DNA of 64,000 nt. Source: Pseudomonas congelans (GTDB lineage Bacteria; Pseudomonadota; Gammaproteobacteria; Pseudomonadales; Pseudomonadaceae). Under the pieces are notes generated by a model. It was not told where the DNA came from. It searched no databases and was given only the letters and a program-made list of their open reading frames with translations. Shown here one piece after another: positions 1 through 8,790 of the stretch (position 1 is its first letter; each line of letters begins with the position of its first letter). The position numbers and the translations under genes are program-made. The DNA lies in assembly GCF_900103225.1 (NCBI RefSeq), contig NZ_FNJH01000006.1, positions 265,264 to 329,263 of the forward strand, read 5' to 3'.

Positions 1-548
1 CAGTGGTTGGTGCCAGGGCTGACCAGACGGTTTTTGTCATAGTCCCCGGTGGGCGCCTGAAACATCAGTTGGGTATTGATGCCCAGCCCCGGCCCGAGCT
101 TCCAGTCCAGGATGATCGGCACCACTTGCAGGTCCGCCTGGCGAAAGAGCGATGCACTGTCGCTGAATACCCGTTGCCCCCCTGCATTCACGCCCAGGTC
201 TGCATCCATCTTGAAAAAGATCGGCACCACCGCGAAACCATAGCGGGCACCGAGAAACTCCTGCTCGGTCATTCGCAAGTAGGCGAGGCCGATCGCCAGG
301 ACGTTGATCTGGAAATCGTTGGGGCTGTCCTTGCCGTGGCTGTCCTTGATGACATCCGCATGGTAGTTACTGATGCGCGTGCCGACGGTGCCATTGGCAG
401 TGGAGGGCGGCATGAAGCCTGCGCCAAAGTCGAAAACGCCAGCGGCTGTCGTGGGCGCAGCGTTTTCGGTGGCGCAGGCCGTGGACGATAACCACAGGAT
501 CGCCATGGCGAGTCCTGAAGCGCTAAGGAAGTGGTTTTTTAATGACAT
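1..548 (-). CDS. SphA-type outer-membrane protein, 3' part missing
   Basis: Only the N-terminal part (about 182 residues) is inside the window; the gene runs off the left edge. Reading from the ATG at 548, the protein starts with an export signal (MSLKNHFLSASGLAMAILWL) ending near CA-T, followed by beta-rich sequence with motifs such as VFDFGAGFMPP, SNYHAD and APTGDYDKN. This resembles the SphA / meta-pathway phenol degradation family of outer-membrane proteins (PF13557), thought to be small hydrophobic-compound channels. It lies 98 bases behind a LuxR-type regulator on the same strand, so the two may be linked. No RBS stands out. The family call rests on remembered motifs; the substrate is unknown. 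Confidence 0.6.
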   Translation of the reverse strand, partial: MSLKNHFLSASGLAMAILWLSSTACATENAAPTTAAGVFDFGAGFMPPSTANGTVGTRISNYHADVIKDSHGKDSPNDFQINVLAIGLAYLRMTEQEFLGARYGFAVVPIFFKMDADLGVNAGGQRVFSDSASLFRQADLQVVPIILDWKLGPGLGINTQLMFQAPTGDYDKNRLVSPGTNH

Positions 549-646
549 CGGTAAGTGCCTTGTTATTTTTATGGGCGAGCACGGCCCTCCCTTGCGGGGT
601 GGCAGTTATTGGAAAAACCGGAAATGGGGGGTAGAACGCGTTGGCG

Positions 647-1639
647 TCAGCTGTCAGTCAAATGCAGTAACTGAGCGATCTGCGCTTTACGGGTGACACC
701 GAGCTTGTTGTAGATCTTTCTCAAGTGGTGCCGGACTGTGCAGGGCGACATACCGATGTTGCGTGCGACTTCCTTGTAAGTCTGGCCGACCGCAAAGCCT
801 CGGGCGACCTGAAGTTCGCGCGTGCTCAACAGCTCCAGACTGCTGCGTCGGCGCGCCGTCAGTAGAACGAGGTCGCCTACGGGCTGCGACGTGATGTGCA
901 GGTTCTGACTCGAATAGCCCTCTTGGGGGTTGCACTGTCGAGGCAGGCGATTGGACGGTCTGTCAGGCCATTCCGAGCCCAGCATCGACGAGAATGCAGG
1001 CTCCATGGAAAGCAGCACGCCGTAACGATCGCTCACCGCCATGGCGGTCTCGTCGTAAGCACCCTGGGTTTCCCGCAGGGTCGTGAGCGTGCGCAGATAA
1101 CTGGCCTGTTCGGCGGCGACTAGATGCGGCATCAGCCACTCGATCAGGCGCTTGTCCAAGGGCGAAAAGGGCGTGTGGTCGGCCGAGCGAAACAGCGTCA
1201 AATGCACACCCTGCTGGGTGTGCGGGTCGGTCAGGACAATGCCCAGCGCGAAGCAAAGGTCGTACTGGCGTCCGAGTTCGGCAAGCGCGGAAGGTGCATC
1301 CGCTGCCGTGCAGTGAATGACCTGACAGACGCCCTGGGTCTGATGCATTCTGCCGACGCTGGCGTCCGAGGTCTTGAGTTGCTCCCACTCGGCGGCGTAA
1401 CCGCTGGGCAGGCCGAGCAAAAAGGAACTGTGCTCGACGGGCCAGTTGTCACGCCAGGTGGATCTTCCCCACCAGGCCTTGTCGAACTGCACCAGCGCGC
1501 GCACCCGCTCAAGCGCCTGTTGATGGAACGTAGAGATCGACGCGCTGCTGACCTCGGTCTGAAGCTCGAGAATCACCTCGTTCAAGGCTTCAACGACCTG
1601 ACAGGAAACACTGTCCAGGGATGTTGTATCGCTGATCAT
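647..1639 (-). CDS. LuxR-family transcriptional regulator
   Basis: 330 residues. The C-terminal 60 or so residues form a LuxR/FixJ helix-turn-helix (LLSTRELQVARGFAVGQTYK, then VARNIGMSPCTVRHHLRKIY), which should bind DNA as a dimer. Residues 1-250 have no acyl-homoserine-lactone box or receiver Asp pocket that I can recognise; they look like a GAF-like or orphan sensory domain. A GGGGGT stretch precedes the ATG at 1639. The next gene downstream on the same strand is the SphA-type outer-membrane protein, a plausible target. Ligand and targets cannot be read from the sequence. Confidence 0.85.
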   Translation of the reverse strand: MISDTTSLDSVSCQVVEALNEVILELQTEVSSASISTFHQQALERVRALVQFDKAWWGRSTWRDNWPVEHSSFLLGLPSGYAAEWEQLKTSDASVGRMHQTQGVCQVIHCTAADAPSALAELGRQYDLCFALGIVLTDPHTQQGVHLTLFRSADHTPFSPLDKRLIEWLMPHLVAAEQASYLRTLTTLRETQGAYDETAMAVSDRYGVLLSMEPAFSSMLGSEWPDRPSNRLPRQCNPQEGYSSQNLHITSQPVGDLVLLTARRRSSLELLSTRELQVARGFAVGQTYKEVARNIGMSPCTVRHHLRKIYNKLGVTRKAQIAQLLHLTDS

Positions 1640-1777
1640 GCTACCCCCTTGTGTTCTTTGTTATGGGTAGAGCGCTCGCTGTCATTGACGCTGTGCGAGG
1701 CAGTGGCTCAAGTCTACTCATATTCAAGGGTTCGGCTATCGTTCAAATGTACGATGGCCGGGGCGCCAGGCTTGCCC

Positions 1778-4700
1778 TCAATCCAGCATGAACAATGCGT
1801 CATTGCTGAATTGCGCTTCGAACTGCGCGGGGGGCATCGGGCGGCCGAACAGGTAGCCCTGCACTTCGTCGCAGTCATGTTCGCGAAGAAACTCCAGCTG
1901 CTCATGGGTCTCCACGCCTTCGGCGATCACCGAGAGGTTCAGGCTGTGGGCCATGGCGATGATAGCGCGGGCGATCTGGGCGTCCTGCTCGCCGGACGGC
2001 AGGCCATCGACGAAGGTGCGGTCGATCTTCAGTACGTCGATCGGGAACTGTTTGAGGTAGTTCAGCGACGAGTAGCCGGTGCCGAAGTCATCGACTGCGA
2101 TGCTCAGGCCAAGGTTTTTGAGGCCATCGAGGATCTGCATGGCCTCGTTGACCTCGCGCATCAGGATGCTTTCGGTCAGTTCCAGCTCCAGGCAGGCGGG
2201 CGACAGGCCGGTCTGTTCGAGTATATGGGCGATACGCTTGCCGAGCTGACCGTCCGAGAACTGCCGTGCCGAGATGTTGACCGACACCTTGGGCACGCGA
2301 ACCCTGGCCTGATGCCAGTGTTTGAGTTGGCGGCAGGCTTCGGTCAGGACCCAGTCGCCGACCTCCACGACCAGCCCGAGCTCTTCGAGCACCGGGATGA
2401 AGTCGTTGGGCGGCACCAGTCCGCGGCGTGGATGGCGCCAGCGCAACAGGGCTTCCGCGCCCGTCAGGCGTTTGCCGTCGCCGCTGAACTGCGGTTGGTA
2501 GAAGAGGGTGAACTCCTTCTGCTCCAGGGCATGGCGCAAGTCGCTTTCCAGCTCCAGACGCTCCAGAGCCGTGGCATTCATGTCCGCCTGATAGAACTGG
2601 AAGTTGTTCTTGCCGCGCTCTTTGGCGTGATACATCGCCGTGTCGGCGTTCTTCATCAACTGACTCAGTTCCTTGCCGTCCTGCGGGCTGAGGGCAATGC
2701 CGATACTGGCGGTCACGAAGAACTCGCGGCCTTCCAGTACAAACGGCGTAATCAGGCTGGTCAGAATGCGTTCGGCAACGTGAATGGCGCGATTCAGCGC
2801 GGCTTCGCGGGTTTCATCCGGTTCCAGGAGCAGGGTGAATTCATCACCCCCCATGCGCGCCACAGTGTCGTCAACCGACACACAGGCGAGCAGCCGCGTG
2901 GCCATTTCCTGCAACATCCGGTCGCCGGCAGCATGGCCCAGTGAGTCATTGATCGGTTTGAAACGGTCGAGGTCGAGGAACATCAGCACGACCCAGGCCT
3001 GTTGGCGTTCGGCGTGCTGCAGTGCCGAATGCAGGCGATCCTGGAAGAGGGTGCGGTTGGGCAGGTGAGTCAGCGCGTCGTAGTACGCCAGACGGTGGAT
3101 CCGGTCCTCGCTGGCCTTGCGTTCGCTGATATCGCTGAAGAAGCACACGTAGCTGGCCAGATCGCCTTCATCGTCGAGGACTGCGGTAATGCCGACCCAG
3201 GCCGGATAGTGCTCGCCGTTACGGCGCTTGAGCCTGATTTCACCTTCCCACGTGCCTTGTCCGTTCAACTGCCTGAGGATATGGCGCAGGCGGGTTTCCT
3301 GTTCGGATTCCACGGTGAGCATGCCCGGCAACTGATCGAGCACCTGGGCCACTTCATAGCCACTGACGCGGGTAAAGGCCTCGTTGGCCTGCACGATATA
3401 GCCGGCGGGGTCGGTAATCAGAATGGCGGAAGTCGAATGCTCGAATACCGTGGCAGCCATGCGCAGGTCTTTCTCGGCCCGACGCTGCTGACTGATGTCC
3501 CTGCCCACGCCGAAGATGCCCTCGAAATTGCCGTGTTCGCCCCACACCAGAACCACGCGCAGTTCCACCGGGATCTTGCTACCGTCGGCACGCAGGCAGT
3601 CGAAAAGGAACATTCGGATGGTGACTTCTTCGCGCAGCCTGGCGAGTTCCTGAGGTTTGTCGAGGACCTTGTCGATGCGGTCCATGAGTGCATCAAAACC
3701 GACTATTTGCTGGGGGTTGGCAATGGCGGCGGACCAGCCGTTCTGCAGGATCCACTCGGCGCTGTAGCCCAGTGCACGTTCTACCGAAGGGCTGACGTAG
3801 TTGACTGCCAGCCGGCCGTCGGTGGAGAAAATCACATCGCTGATGCTTTCAGCGAGCATGCGGTAACGCTGTTCGCTGTCACGCAGCGACTGGCTGGACG
3901 CGACCTGCTCGGTAATGTCCTTGGCAATGCCTATGATACGGGTGACCCGGTCCTCTGCATCCCAGGCCAGCGCCTGCTCGCGAATGTCGAAAGACCGCCA
4001 GTTGCTCTCGCGATCCCGAAAGCGCAGCACGCGTTGCAGTAATTCATTGTGCCCGTGGTGACGCTGGCGCAGGCGCATGTCCTGATAGTTTCGGGCGTCG
4101 TCGGGGTGCAGCAGGACTTCCCAGAAGAACTCGCCCATGGCGTTCAGTTCTGACTTGCTGTAACCCAGCGTGTAGCCGAAGTGGTGGTTGCTGTAGATCA
4201 CCCGCTGGCTGAGCACGTCCTGAACGTACAAATGGTCCGGTACGGTTCTTACCACGTCGGACCAGAAGCTCTCGCGGTCCAGCAACGAAAGCTCGACCTG
4301 TTTACGGCTGGTGATGTCGCCAATGCTGAGAATCACGGCATCGAAGTCGCTGCGTGTCTCGGGCAGGCGCATGACCAGCCACAGGTGCTGATCCTGACCG
4401 TCTGCGCGGGTCAGACAGATTTCCAGTTCCAGCCGTGGCTGCCCGGTGAGAACCGCCTGAATGATCGGAATGCCGACGCCCGGACGCGAGCGCGATTCGC
4501 CCTCGATCAACGGTTGCCATGCCTGTTCGCTGTGCTCGATGTTCAGCAGGCTTAGGGCAACTTCGTTGAGTTCGCTGATGTGCAATTGCTGCAACAGGCG
4601 TCTAAGGGATGCCGGCTGGCTCTTGAGCAGACGCTCGAAGTCCTCTTCGCTACTGACCTCGAGTGCTTCCAGTTGCTCCTGAAGGCCGGACATGTCCATT

Positions 4701-5614
4701 ACACAGATTGCAACGCCCGCGCCCTCGAAGATATCCCGGTAGCGGCGTCGGCTCTGCAGCATCTGGCGCTGGCGTCTGCGCAGGCTCATCAGCGCGATCA
4801 ACGGCAGAATCGAAAGCAGCAGGCCGATCAGGCACTTGCCGATCAGTGGCGCAAGCAGTTCGCTGCGGGCCTTGTAGGTGTCGAACAGCCCTCGCAGTTG
4901 CCAGTCACTGTTGTTCAGCGGTTGAAGCAGGATGGTGTCGGACAGGCCACTGTCCGCTTCGTTGGCGGGCACCGGTTCATGGAGGATGACCCGCTGCGTC
5001 TTGCGCTGTTCGAGACGCCACAGGTGCTGAAAGTCCTGAGCCGGCTGGCTGGCAAGTTCCTTCAAGGCTTCGGGCGCCACGCGCAATGCCCAGTAATCGC
5101 CGCTCACGCCGTTGCCCAGGCGAATCAGTACATAGATCTGGTTGCCGTCTTCGGAGCCGGTATAGAAGTAGGGGCGACCCCGCGCCTGTTTCATGGCTTG
5201 TTCGAGAAACTCACCGTCGCGCGAGGCCTCGGCGCTGTCACTGACAATCTCACCCTCCGGGTTCAGGCGAGCGACGCTGCGCAGCGCGGGCAGGGCAGTG
5301 CGCAGGTTCAGCAGCGTCGTAGGCTGCTCCAGCCGCTCCCCGGAGGATAGCGCCTCGTCCAGCAGATTCATGGCGATCTGCGCCTTGAGCGCCATGTTCA
5401 GACTCATCCGGTCGGAAAGCTGGACGCTGTACTCCAGACTGCGCTGGCGCTGGCGCTCCTGAGTCTGGTGAAACTGCTCGATCAGTTGCCAGAGCAACAG
5501 GGCAAGCACCACCAGTACCAGCCCCGCCAGCATACCTTTCACTGACCCACGCAAAGGCCTGGTCGCACTGTCTTTAGCGACACTGGATGAGGACAGAGGC
5601 GTTGAAGTGGGCAA
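1778..5614 (-). CDS. Membrane PAS/GGDEF/EAL c-di-GMP enzyme
   Basis: 1278 residues if the start is the TTG at 5614, which has AGGAA eight bases upstream; an ATG at 5533 would still keep the first membrane segment. Order: membrane helix about 27-45, periplasmic sensor about 46-255, second helix about 256-277, a degenerate PAS about 290-435, three clearer PAS domains (about 450-570, 580-713, 720-838), GGDEF (motif GGDEF at 922-926) and EAL (EALLRW at 1054-1059, ELTES near 1145, DDFGTG near 1175). Both catalytic signatures are intact, so the protein could make and break c-di-GMP. The architecture is like P. aeruginosa MorA, but identity is not established. It is divergent from ettA. Confidence 0.9.
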   Translation of the reverse strand: MPTSTPLSSSSVAKDSATRPLRGSVKGMLAGLVLVVLALLLWQLIEQFHQTQERQRQRSLEYSVQLSDRMSLNMALKAQIAMNLLDEALSSGERLEQPTTLLNLRTALPALRSVARLNPEGEIVSDSAEASRDGEFLEQAMKQARGRPYFYTGSEDGNQIYVLIRLGNGVSGDYWALRVAPEALKELASQPAQDFQHLWRLEQRKTQRVILHEPVPANEADSGLSDTILLQPLNNSDWQLRGLFDTYKARSELLAPLIGKCLIGLLLSILPLIALMSLRRRQRQMLQSRRRYRDIFEGAGVAICVMDMSGLQEQLEALEVSSEEDFERLLKSQPASLRRLLQQLHISELNEVALSLLNIEHSEQAWQPLIEGESRSRPGVGIPIIQAVLTGQPRLELEICLTRADGQDQHLWLVMRLPETRSDFDAVILSIGDITSRKQVELSLLDRESFWSDVVRTVPDHLYVQDVLSQRVIYSNHHFGYTLGYSKSELNAMGEFFWEVLLHPDDARNYQDMRLRQRHHGHNELLQRVLRFRDRESNWRSFDIREQALAWDAEDRVTRIIGIAKDITEQVASSQSLRDSEQRYRMLAESISDVIFSTDGRLAVNYVSPSVERALGYSAEWILQNGWSAAIANPQQIVGFDALMDRIDKVLDKPQELARLREEVTIRMFLFDCLRADGSKIPVELRVVLVWGEHGNFEGIFGVGRDISQQRRAEKDLRMAATVFEHSTSAILITDPAGYIVQANEAFTRVSGYEVAQVLDQLPGMLTVESEQETRLRHILRQLNGQGTWEGEIRLKRRNGEHYPAWVGITAVLDDEGDLASYVCFFSDISERKASEDRIHRLAYYDALTHLPNRTLFQDRLHSALQHAERQQAWVVLMFLDLDRFKPINDSLGHAAGDRMLQEMATRLLACVSVDDTVARMGGDEFTLLLEPDETREAALNRAIHVAERILTSLITPFVLEGREFFVTASIGIALSPQDGKELSQLMKNADTAMYHAKERGKNNFQFYQADMNATALERLELESDLRHALEQKEFTLFYQPQFSGDGKRLTGAEALLRWRHPRRGLVPPNDFIPVLEELGLVVEVGDWVLTEACRQLKHWHQARVRVPKVSVNISARQFSDGQLGKRIAHILEQTGLSPACLELELTESILMREVNEAMQILDGLKNLGLSIAVDDFGTGYSSLNYLKQFPIDVLKIDRTFVDGLPSGEQDAQIARAIIAMAHSLNLSVIAEGVETHEQLEFLREHDCDEVQGYLFGRPMPPAQFEAQFSNDALFMLD

Positions 5615-5997
5615 ATCGCTGTTCCTGACTGCTGGACTGAAGCAGTGATGCTTTATGTAAAATAGCTGGGTCGGCCGAAGAGGGCGGCTAGCATGCCTTT
5701 AGTTGTGGCAAAGTGCCAGTCCTGTTGGGCCGTATCGTTTGCCCTGCACGCAGCATTCGGGTAGCTTTGCGCAACGCGTGGTATCCACCGACTCCTGCAT
5801 GAGTGACTCCACTTTTTGCAATATCAATCAGGCTTTATATTTGCCAGCACTGGCCCGATATGTTTCCAACTGAGTTTATTCAAGGCTCGGAACGGTCTCG
5901 CGGCAAGTCTCAAGGACAAATAAAAGCTTTTTTCCGGCCGGAGCTTTAAGCTCGTTACCCAAATCGGTCCTCATTACAGACGCTAGGTTTTCATTTC
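5615..5997. other. Intergenic region between divergent genes
   Basis: 383 bases between the TTG start of the PAS/GGDEF/EAL gene (minus) and the ATG of ettA (plus). It must hold both promoters. I see a moderately AT-rich patch around 5810-5850 and a GC hyphenated palindrome (CCGGCCGG flanked by AAGCTT and AGCTTT) near 5925-5950, but no convincing gene or strong promoter match. Confidence 0.4.
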
Positions 5998-7662
5998 ATG
6001 GCTCAATACGTCTACACCATGCATCGGCTGAGCAAAGTTGTGCCGCCGAAGCGTGAAATCCTGAAAAACATCTCTCTGTCTTTTTTCCCCGGTGCCAAGA
6101 TCGGTGTGCTGGGCCTCAACGGCTCGGGTAAATCCACGCTGTTGAAAATCATGGCGGGTGTCGACACCGAGTTTGATGGCGAAGCGCGTCCGATGCCGGA
6201 GCTCAATGTGGGTTATCTGCCGCAGGAGCCACAACTTGACCCGAACAAGACGGTCCGTGAGGTCGTGGAAGAGGCGGTCAGCGTGATCAAGGACGCCCAG
6301 GCGCGTCTCGATCAGGTCTACGCCGAATATGCCGAGCCGGACGCCGATTTCGACAAGCTGGCGGCCGAGCAGGCCAAGCTCGAATCCATCCTGCAGGCCA
6401 GCGATGGCCATAACCTGGAGCGTCAGCTGGAAGTCGCCGCCGACGCGCTGCGCCTGCCGGCCTGGGATGCGAAGGTTGCGGTCCTTTCCGGTGGCGAAAA
6501 GCGCCGTGTCGCGCTGTGCCGCCTGCTGCTCTCCGCACCGGACATGCTGCTCCTCGACGAACCGACCAACCACCTGGATGCCGACTCTGTCGCCTGGCTG
6601 GAGCATTTCCTCCACGACTTCCCGGGGACTGTGGTTGCCATCACGCACGACCGTTACTTCCTGGATAACGTGGCTGGCTGGATTCTGGAACTCGACCGCG
6701 GCGCGGGCATTCCTTACGAGGGCAACTATTCGGGCTGGCTTGAAGCCAAGTCCGACCGCCTGGCGCAGGAATCCAAGCAGCAGACCGCTCACGAAAAAGC
6801 CATGAAAGACGAGCTGGAATGGGTCCGCAAGGGTGCCAAGGCGCGTCAGTCCAAATCCAAGGCGCGTCTGCAACGCTTCGAAGAAATGCAGTCGCAGGAA
6901 TTCCAGAAGCGCAGCGAGACCAACGAGATCTACATCCCGGCCGGTCCGCGTCTGGGCGACAAGGTTATCGAGTTCAAGAACGTCACCAAGGGCTATGGCG
7001 ACCGCGTGTTGATCGACAACCTGTCGTTCTCCATGCCCAAAGGCGCCATCGTGGGTGTGATCGGCGGTAACGGTGCCGGTAAGTCGACGTTGTTCCGCAT
7101 GCTGATGGGCAAGGAACAGCCGGACTCGGGTAGCATCGAAGTCGGTGAAACCGTGCAGCTGGCCTGCGTGGACCAGAGCCGTGATGACCTGGACGGCAGC
7201 AAGTCGGTATTCCAGGCAGTGTCAGACGGTTCCGATGTGATCCGTATCGGCAACTATGAGATTCCGTCGCGTACCTATGTCGGTCGCTTCAACTTCAAGG
7301 GTGGCGATCAGCAGAAGTTCGTCAAGGACTTGTCCGGTGGTGAGCGTGGTCGTCTGCACCTGGCGTTGACCCTGAAAGAGGGCGGCAACGTGCTGCTGCT
7401 CGACGAACCGTCCAACGATCTTGACGTGGAAACCCTGCGTTCACTGGAGGAAGCGCTGCTGGACTTCCCGGGCGCTGCCATTGTGATCTCTCACGATCGG
7501 TGGTTCCTTGACCGTGTCGCCACGCACATCCTGGCGTACGAAGACGATTCGCAAGCGATCTTCTTCGAAGGCAACTACACCGAGTATGAAGCGGATCGCA
7601 AGAAGCGTCTGGGCGAAGCTGCTGCTCAACCGCATCGAGTGCGTCACAAAAAGCTGGCCTGA
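5998..7662 (+). CDS. ettA: Energy-dependent translational throttle protein EttA
   Basis: 554 residues, the usual EttA length. It is a soluble ABC-F protein with two ATPase domains and no membrane segment. Domain 1 has Walker A GLNGSGKSTLLK near residue 38, signature LSGGEKRRVA near 163 and Walker B MLLLDEPTNHLD near 182. The charged linker with SKSKARLQRFEEM follows at about 280-300. Domain 2 has GGNGAGKSTLF near 358, LSGGERGRLHLA and LLLDEPSNDLD. EttA binds the ribosomal E site and gates the first peptide bond according to the ATP/ADP ratio. The ATG at 5998 starts the canonical MAQYVYTMHRLSKVVPPKRE; the ribosome binding site is weak. Confidence 0.97.
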   Translation: MAQYVYTMHRLSKVVPPKREILKNISLSFFPGAKIGVLGLNGSGKSTLLKIMAGVDTEFDGEARPMPELNVGYLPQEPQLDPNKTVREVVEEAVSVIKDAQARLDQVYAEYAEPDADFDKLAAEQAKLESILQASDGHNLERQLEVAADALRLPAWDAKVAVLSGGEKRRVALCRLLLSAPDMLLLDEPTNHLDADSVAWLEHFLHDFPGTVVAITHDRYFLDNVAGWILELDRGAGIPYEGNYSGWLEAKSDRLAQESKQQTAHEKAMKDELEWVRKGAKARQSKSKARLQRFEEMQSQEFQKRSETNEIYIPAGPRLGDKVIEFKNVTKGYGDRVLIDNLSFSMPKGAIVGVIGGNGAGKSTLFRMLMGKEQPDSGSIEVGETVQLACVDQSRDDLDGSKSVFQAVSDGSDVIRIGNYEIPSRTYVGRFNFKGGDQQKFVKDLSGGERGRLHLALTLKEGGNVLLLDEPSNDLDVETLRSLEEALLDFPGAAIVISHDRWFLDRVATHILAYEDDSQAIFFEGNYTEYEADRKKRLGEAAAQPHRVRHKKLA

Positions 7663-7677
7663 TCAGCGTTCAGGCAC

Positions 7678-7703
7678 GCGCCGCTCTTTGCAAGGAGCGG
7701 CGC
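7678..7703. terminator. Hairpin between convergent ettA and gre-like genes
   Basis: Perfect 9-bp inverted repeat GCGCCGCTC / GAGCGGCGC with an 8-base loop, between the ends of two convergent genes. No T-run on either strand, so it is an intrinsic terminator only by position. Confidence 0.5.
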
Positions 7704-7722
7704 TGCCGTCGGTTGGCCTGGC

Positions 7723-8220
7723 TCACGCGTCAGGTTCGATCAGCAACACTTCAATCGACTGATCGCCCGCCGGGCGCTGCCACAACACTTCATCGCCTTT
7801 CTGCGCGCCAATCAGGGCGCGGCCCAGTGGCGACCCCCAATTGATCAGCCCTTTGGCTGCATCGGCCTGATCCTCTCCGACCAAGTGCACGCGCTGCTGG
7901 TTATCCTGTTCATCCGCGAACGTCACCCAGCTGCCGATCTGCACTTTTTCGGTCGACACGGCCGGTGCGACGACCTGCGCGCTTTGCAGGCGCTGATTGA
8001 AGTAACGCAAATCGCGTTCAAGGTCGGCCAGTCGCTGCTTGTCCGCCGCTTCGCCCAACGCAGTTTGCGTACTGTGCTGCGCCTGCAGGCTGCTGACGTG
8101 TTTCTTCAACAAGGTCAGGCCTTCGGCAGTAACGTAGTTGATCTGTGTGCTGACCAGCCGCTCTACCGGTTGCTCGGCCTCGGCGGCAGCGTTGTCTTCG
8201 TTTACGAATGCGCGGCTCAT
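7723..8220 (-). CDS. GreA/GreB-family RNA polymerase factor
   Basis: 165 residues, with an N-terminal coiled coil (about 30-85) and a C-terminal FKBP-like Gre domain (about 95-160; GSPLGRALIGAQKGDEVLW is the typical end). Gre factors enter the RNA polymerase secondary channel. In GreA the coiled-coil tip carries two acidic residues (GDLKEN) that trigger transcript cleavage. Aligning by hand from the conserved AQV at the end of the coiled coil, this protein has HSTQTA there, without either acid. It may therefore be a non-cleaving Gre homologue (like Gfh1 or Rnk) rather than true GreB. GGGAGGA precedes the ATG at 8220. Confidence 0.85.
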   Translation of the reverse strand: MSRAFVNEDNAAAEAEQPVERLVSTQINYVTAEGLTLLKKHVSSLQAQHSTQTALGEAADKQRLADLERDLRYFNQRLQSAQVVAPAVSTEKVQIGSWVTFADEQDNQQRVHLVGEDQADAAKGLINWGSPLGRALIGAQKGDEVLWQRPAGDQSIEVLLIEPDA

Positions 8221-8293
8221 GAAATGTCCTCCCTAATAGGCTTTGGGCCACAGCAGGGCATCATTGGTTTCGTCGAATTGCGCAAGTGTCGGA

Positions 8294-8647
8294 TCAGTTC
8301 GGGCGGTAGGCCTTGGCGGCACTTCGGGTCTTTTCCCGCTCCCAGGCGCGGTCACGCTCATTGAAGACCTGACCGGGATCGAGCCGGTCGCGATTGTCCT
8401 GGGACGTCTCGCACTGACGAAAGCCATCGGTCCAGCCTTCGGCGTAGAGCTTGTCTTTCAGGTAACGGGGCACGTTCTTGCGGAATTGGCCGGTAGTGGC
8501 GCCTGCTGCGTCCCTGCCGCTGCTGCAGCCATCCTGATAGCCGTCTGCAAAACCCGGCGGATAACCCTCGGCCAGCATCTGGTCACGGGTGGACTGACAA
8601 CCCGCCAGCACGATGGCCAGCGACAACAACAGCCAATACCGCTTCAT
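8294..8647 (-). CDS. Small predicted lipoprotein
   Basis: 117 residues. The N-terminus MKRYWLLLSLAIVLAGC is a lipoprotein signal with lipobox LAGC, so Cys17 should be lipidated. The rest is hydrophilic, with YPPGFADGYQDGCSSG and GWTDGFRQC, two related Gly/Asp-rich turns each next to a Cys. I do not recognise a family with a known role. GAGGGAATCACC precedes the ATG. It lies 73 bases upstream of the gre-like gene on the same strand. Confidence 0.8.
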   Translation of the reverse strand: MKRYWLLLSLAIVLAGCQSTRDQMLAEGYPPGFADGYQDGCSSGRDAAGATTGQFRKNVPRYLKDKLYAEGWTDGFRQCETSQDNRDRLDPGQVFNERDRAWEREKTRSAAKAYRPN

Positions 8648-8767
8648 GGTGATTCCCTCTGCTTATGAGAGGAGTCTAGAAGGTAAATTGTGAGTTATTC
8701 GTAAAAGCGATGTAGGGAGCGTGTAACGGCAGTGTGCTTTTATTTTCGGCGAACACTGCCAGCGATT

Positions 8768-8790
8768 CACTACTGACCCGGTCAGTAGTG
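8768..8790 (-). terminator. Hairpin overlapping the end of the DUF4105 gene
   Basis: Perfect 10-bp stem CACTACTGAC / GTCAGTAGTG with a 3-base loop. It includes the stop codon of the DUF4105 gene. No T-run follows, so termination is uncertain. Confidence 0.5.

Noticed and set aside
1124..2944. Long open frame antisense to the LuxR and PAS/GGDEF/EAL genes
   Set aside because: It is the GC-rich mirror of real genes: no family resemblance, low-complexity His/Gln/Arg composition, and it spans the gap between two clear genes.
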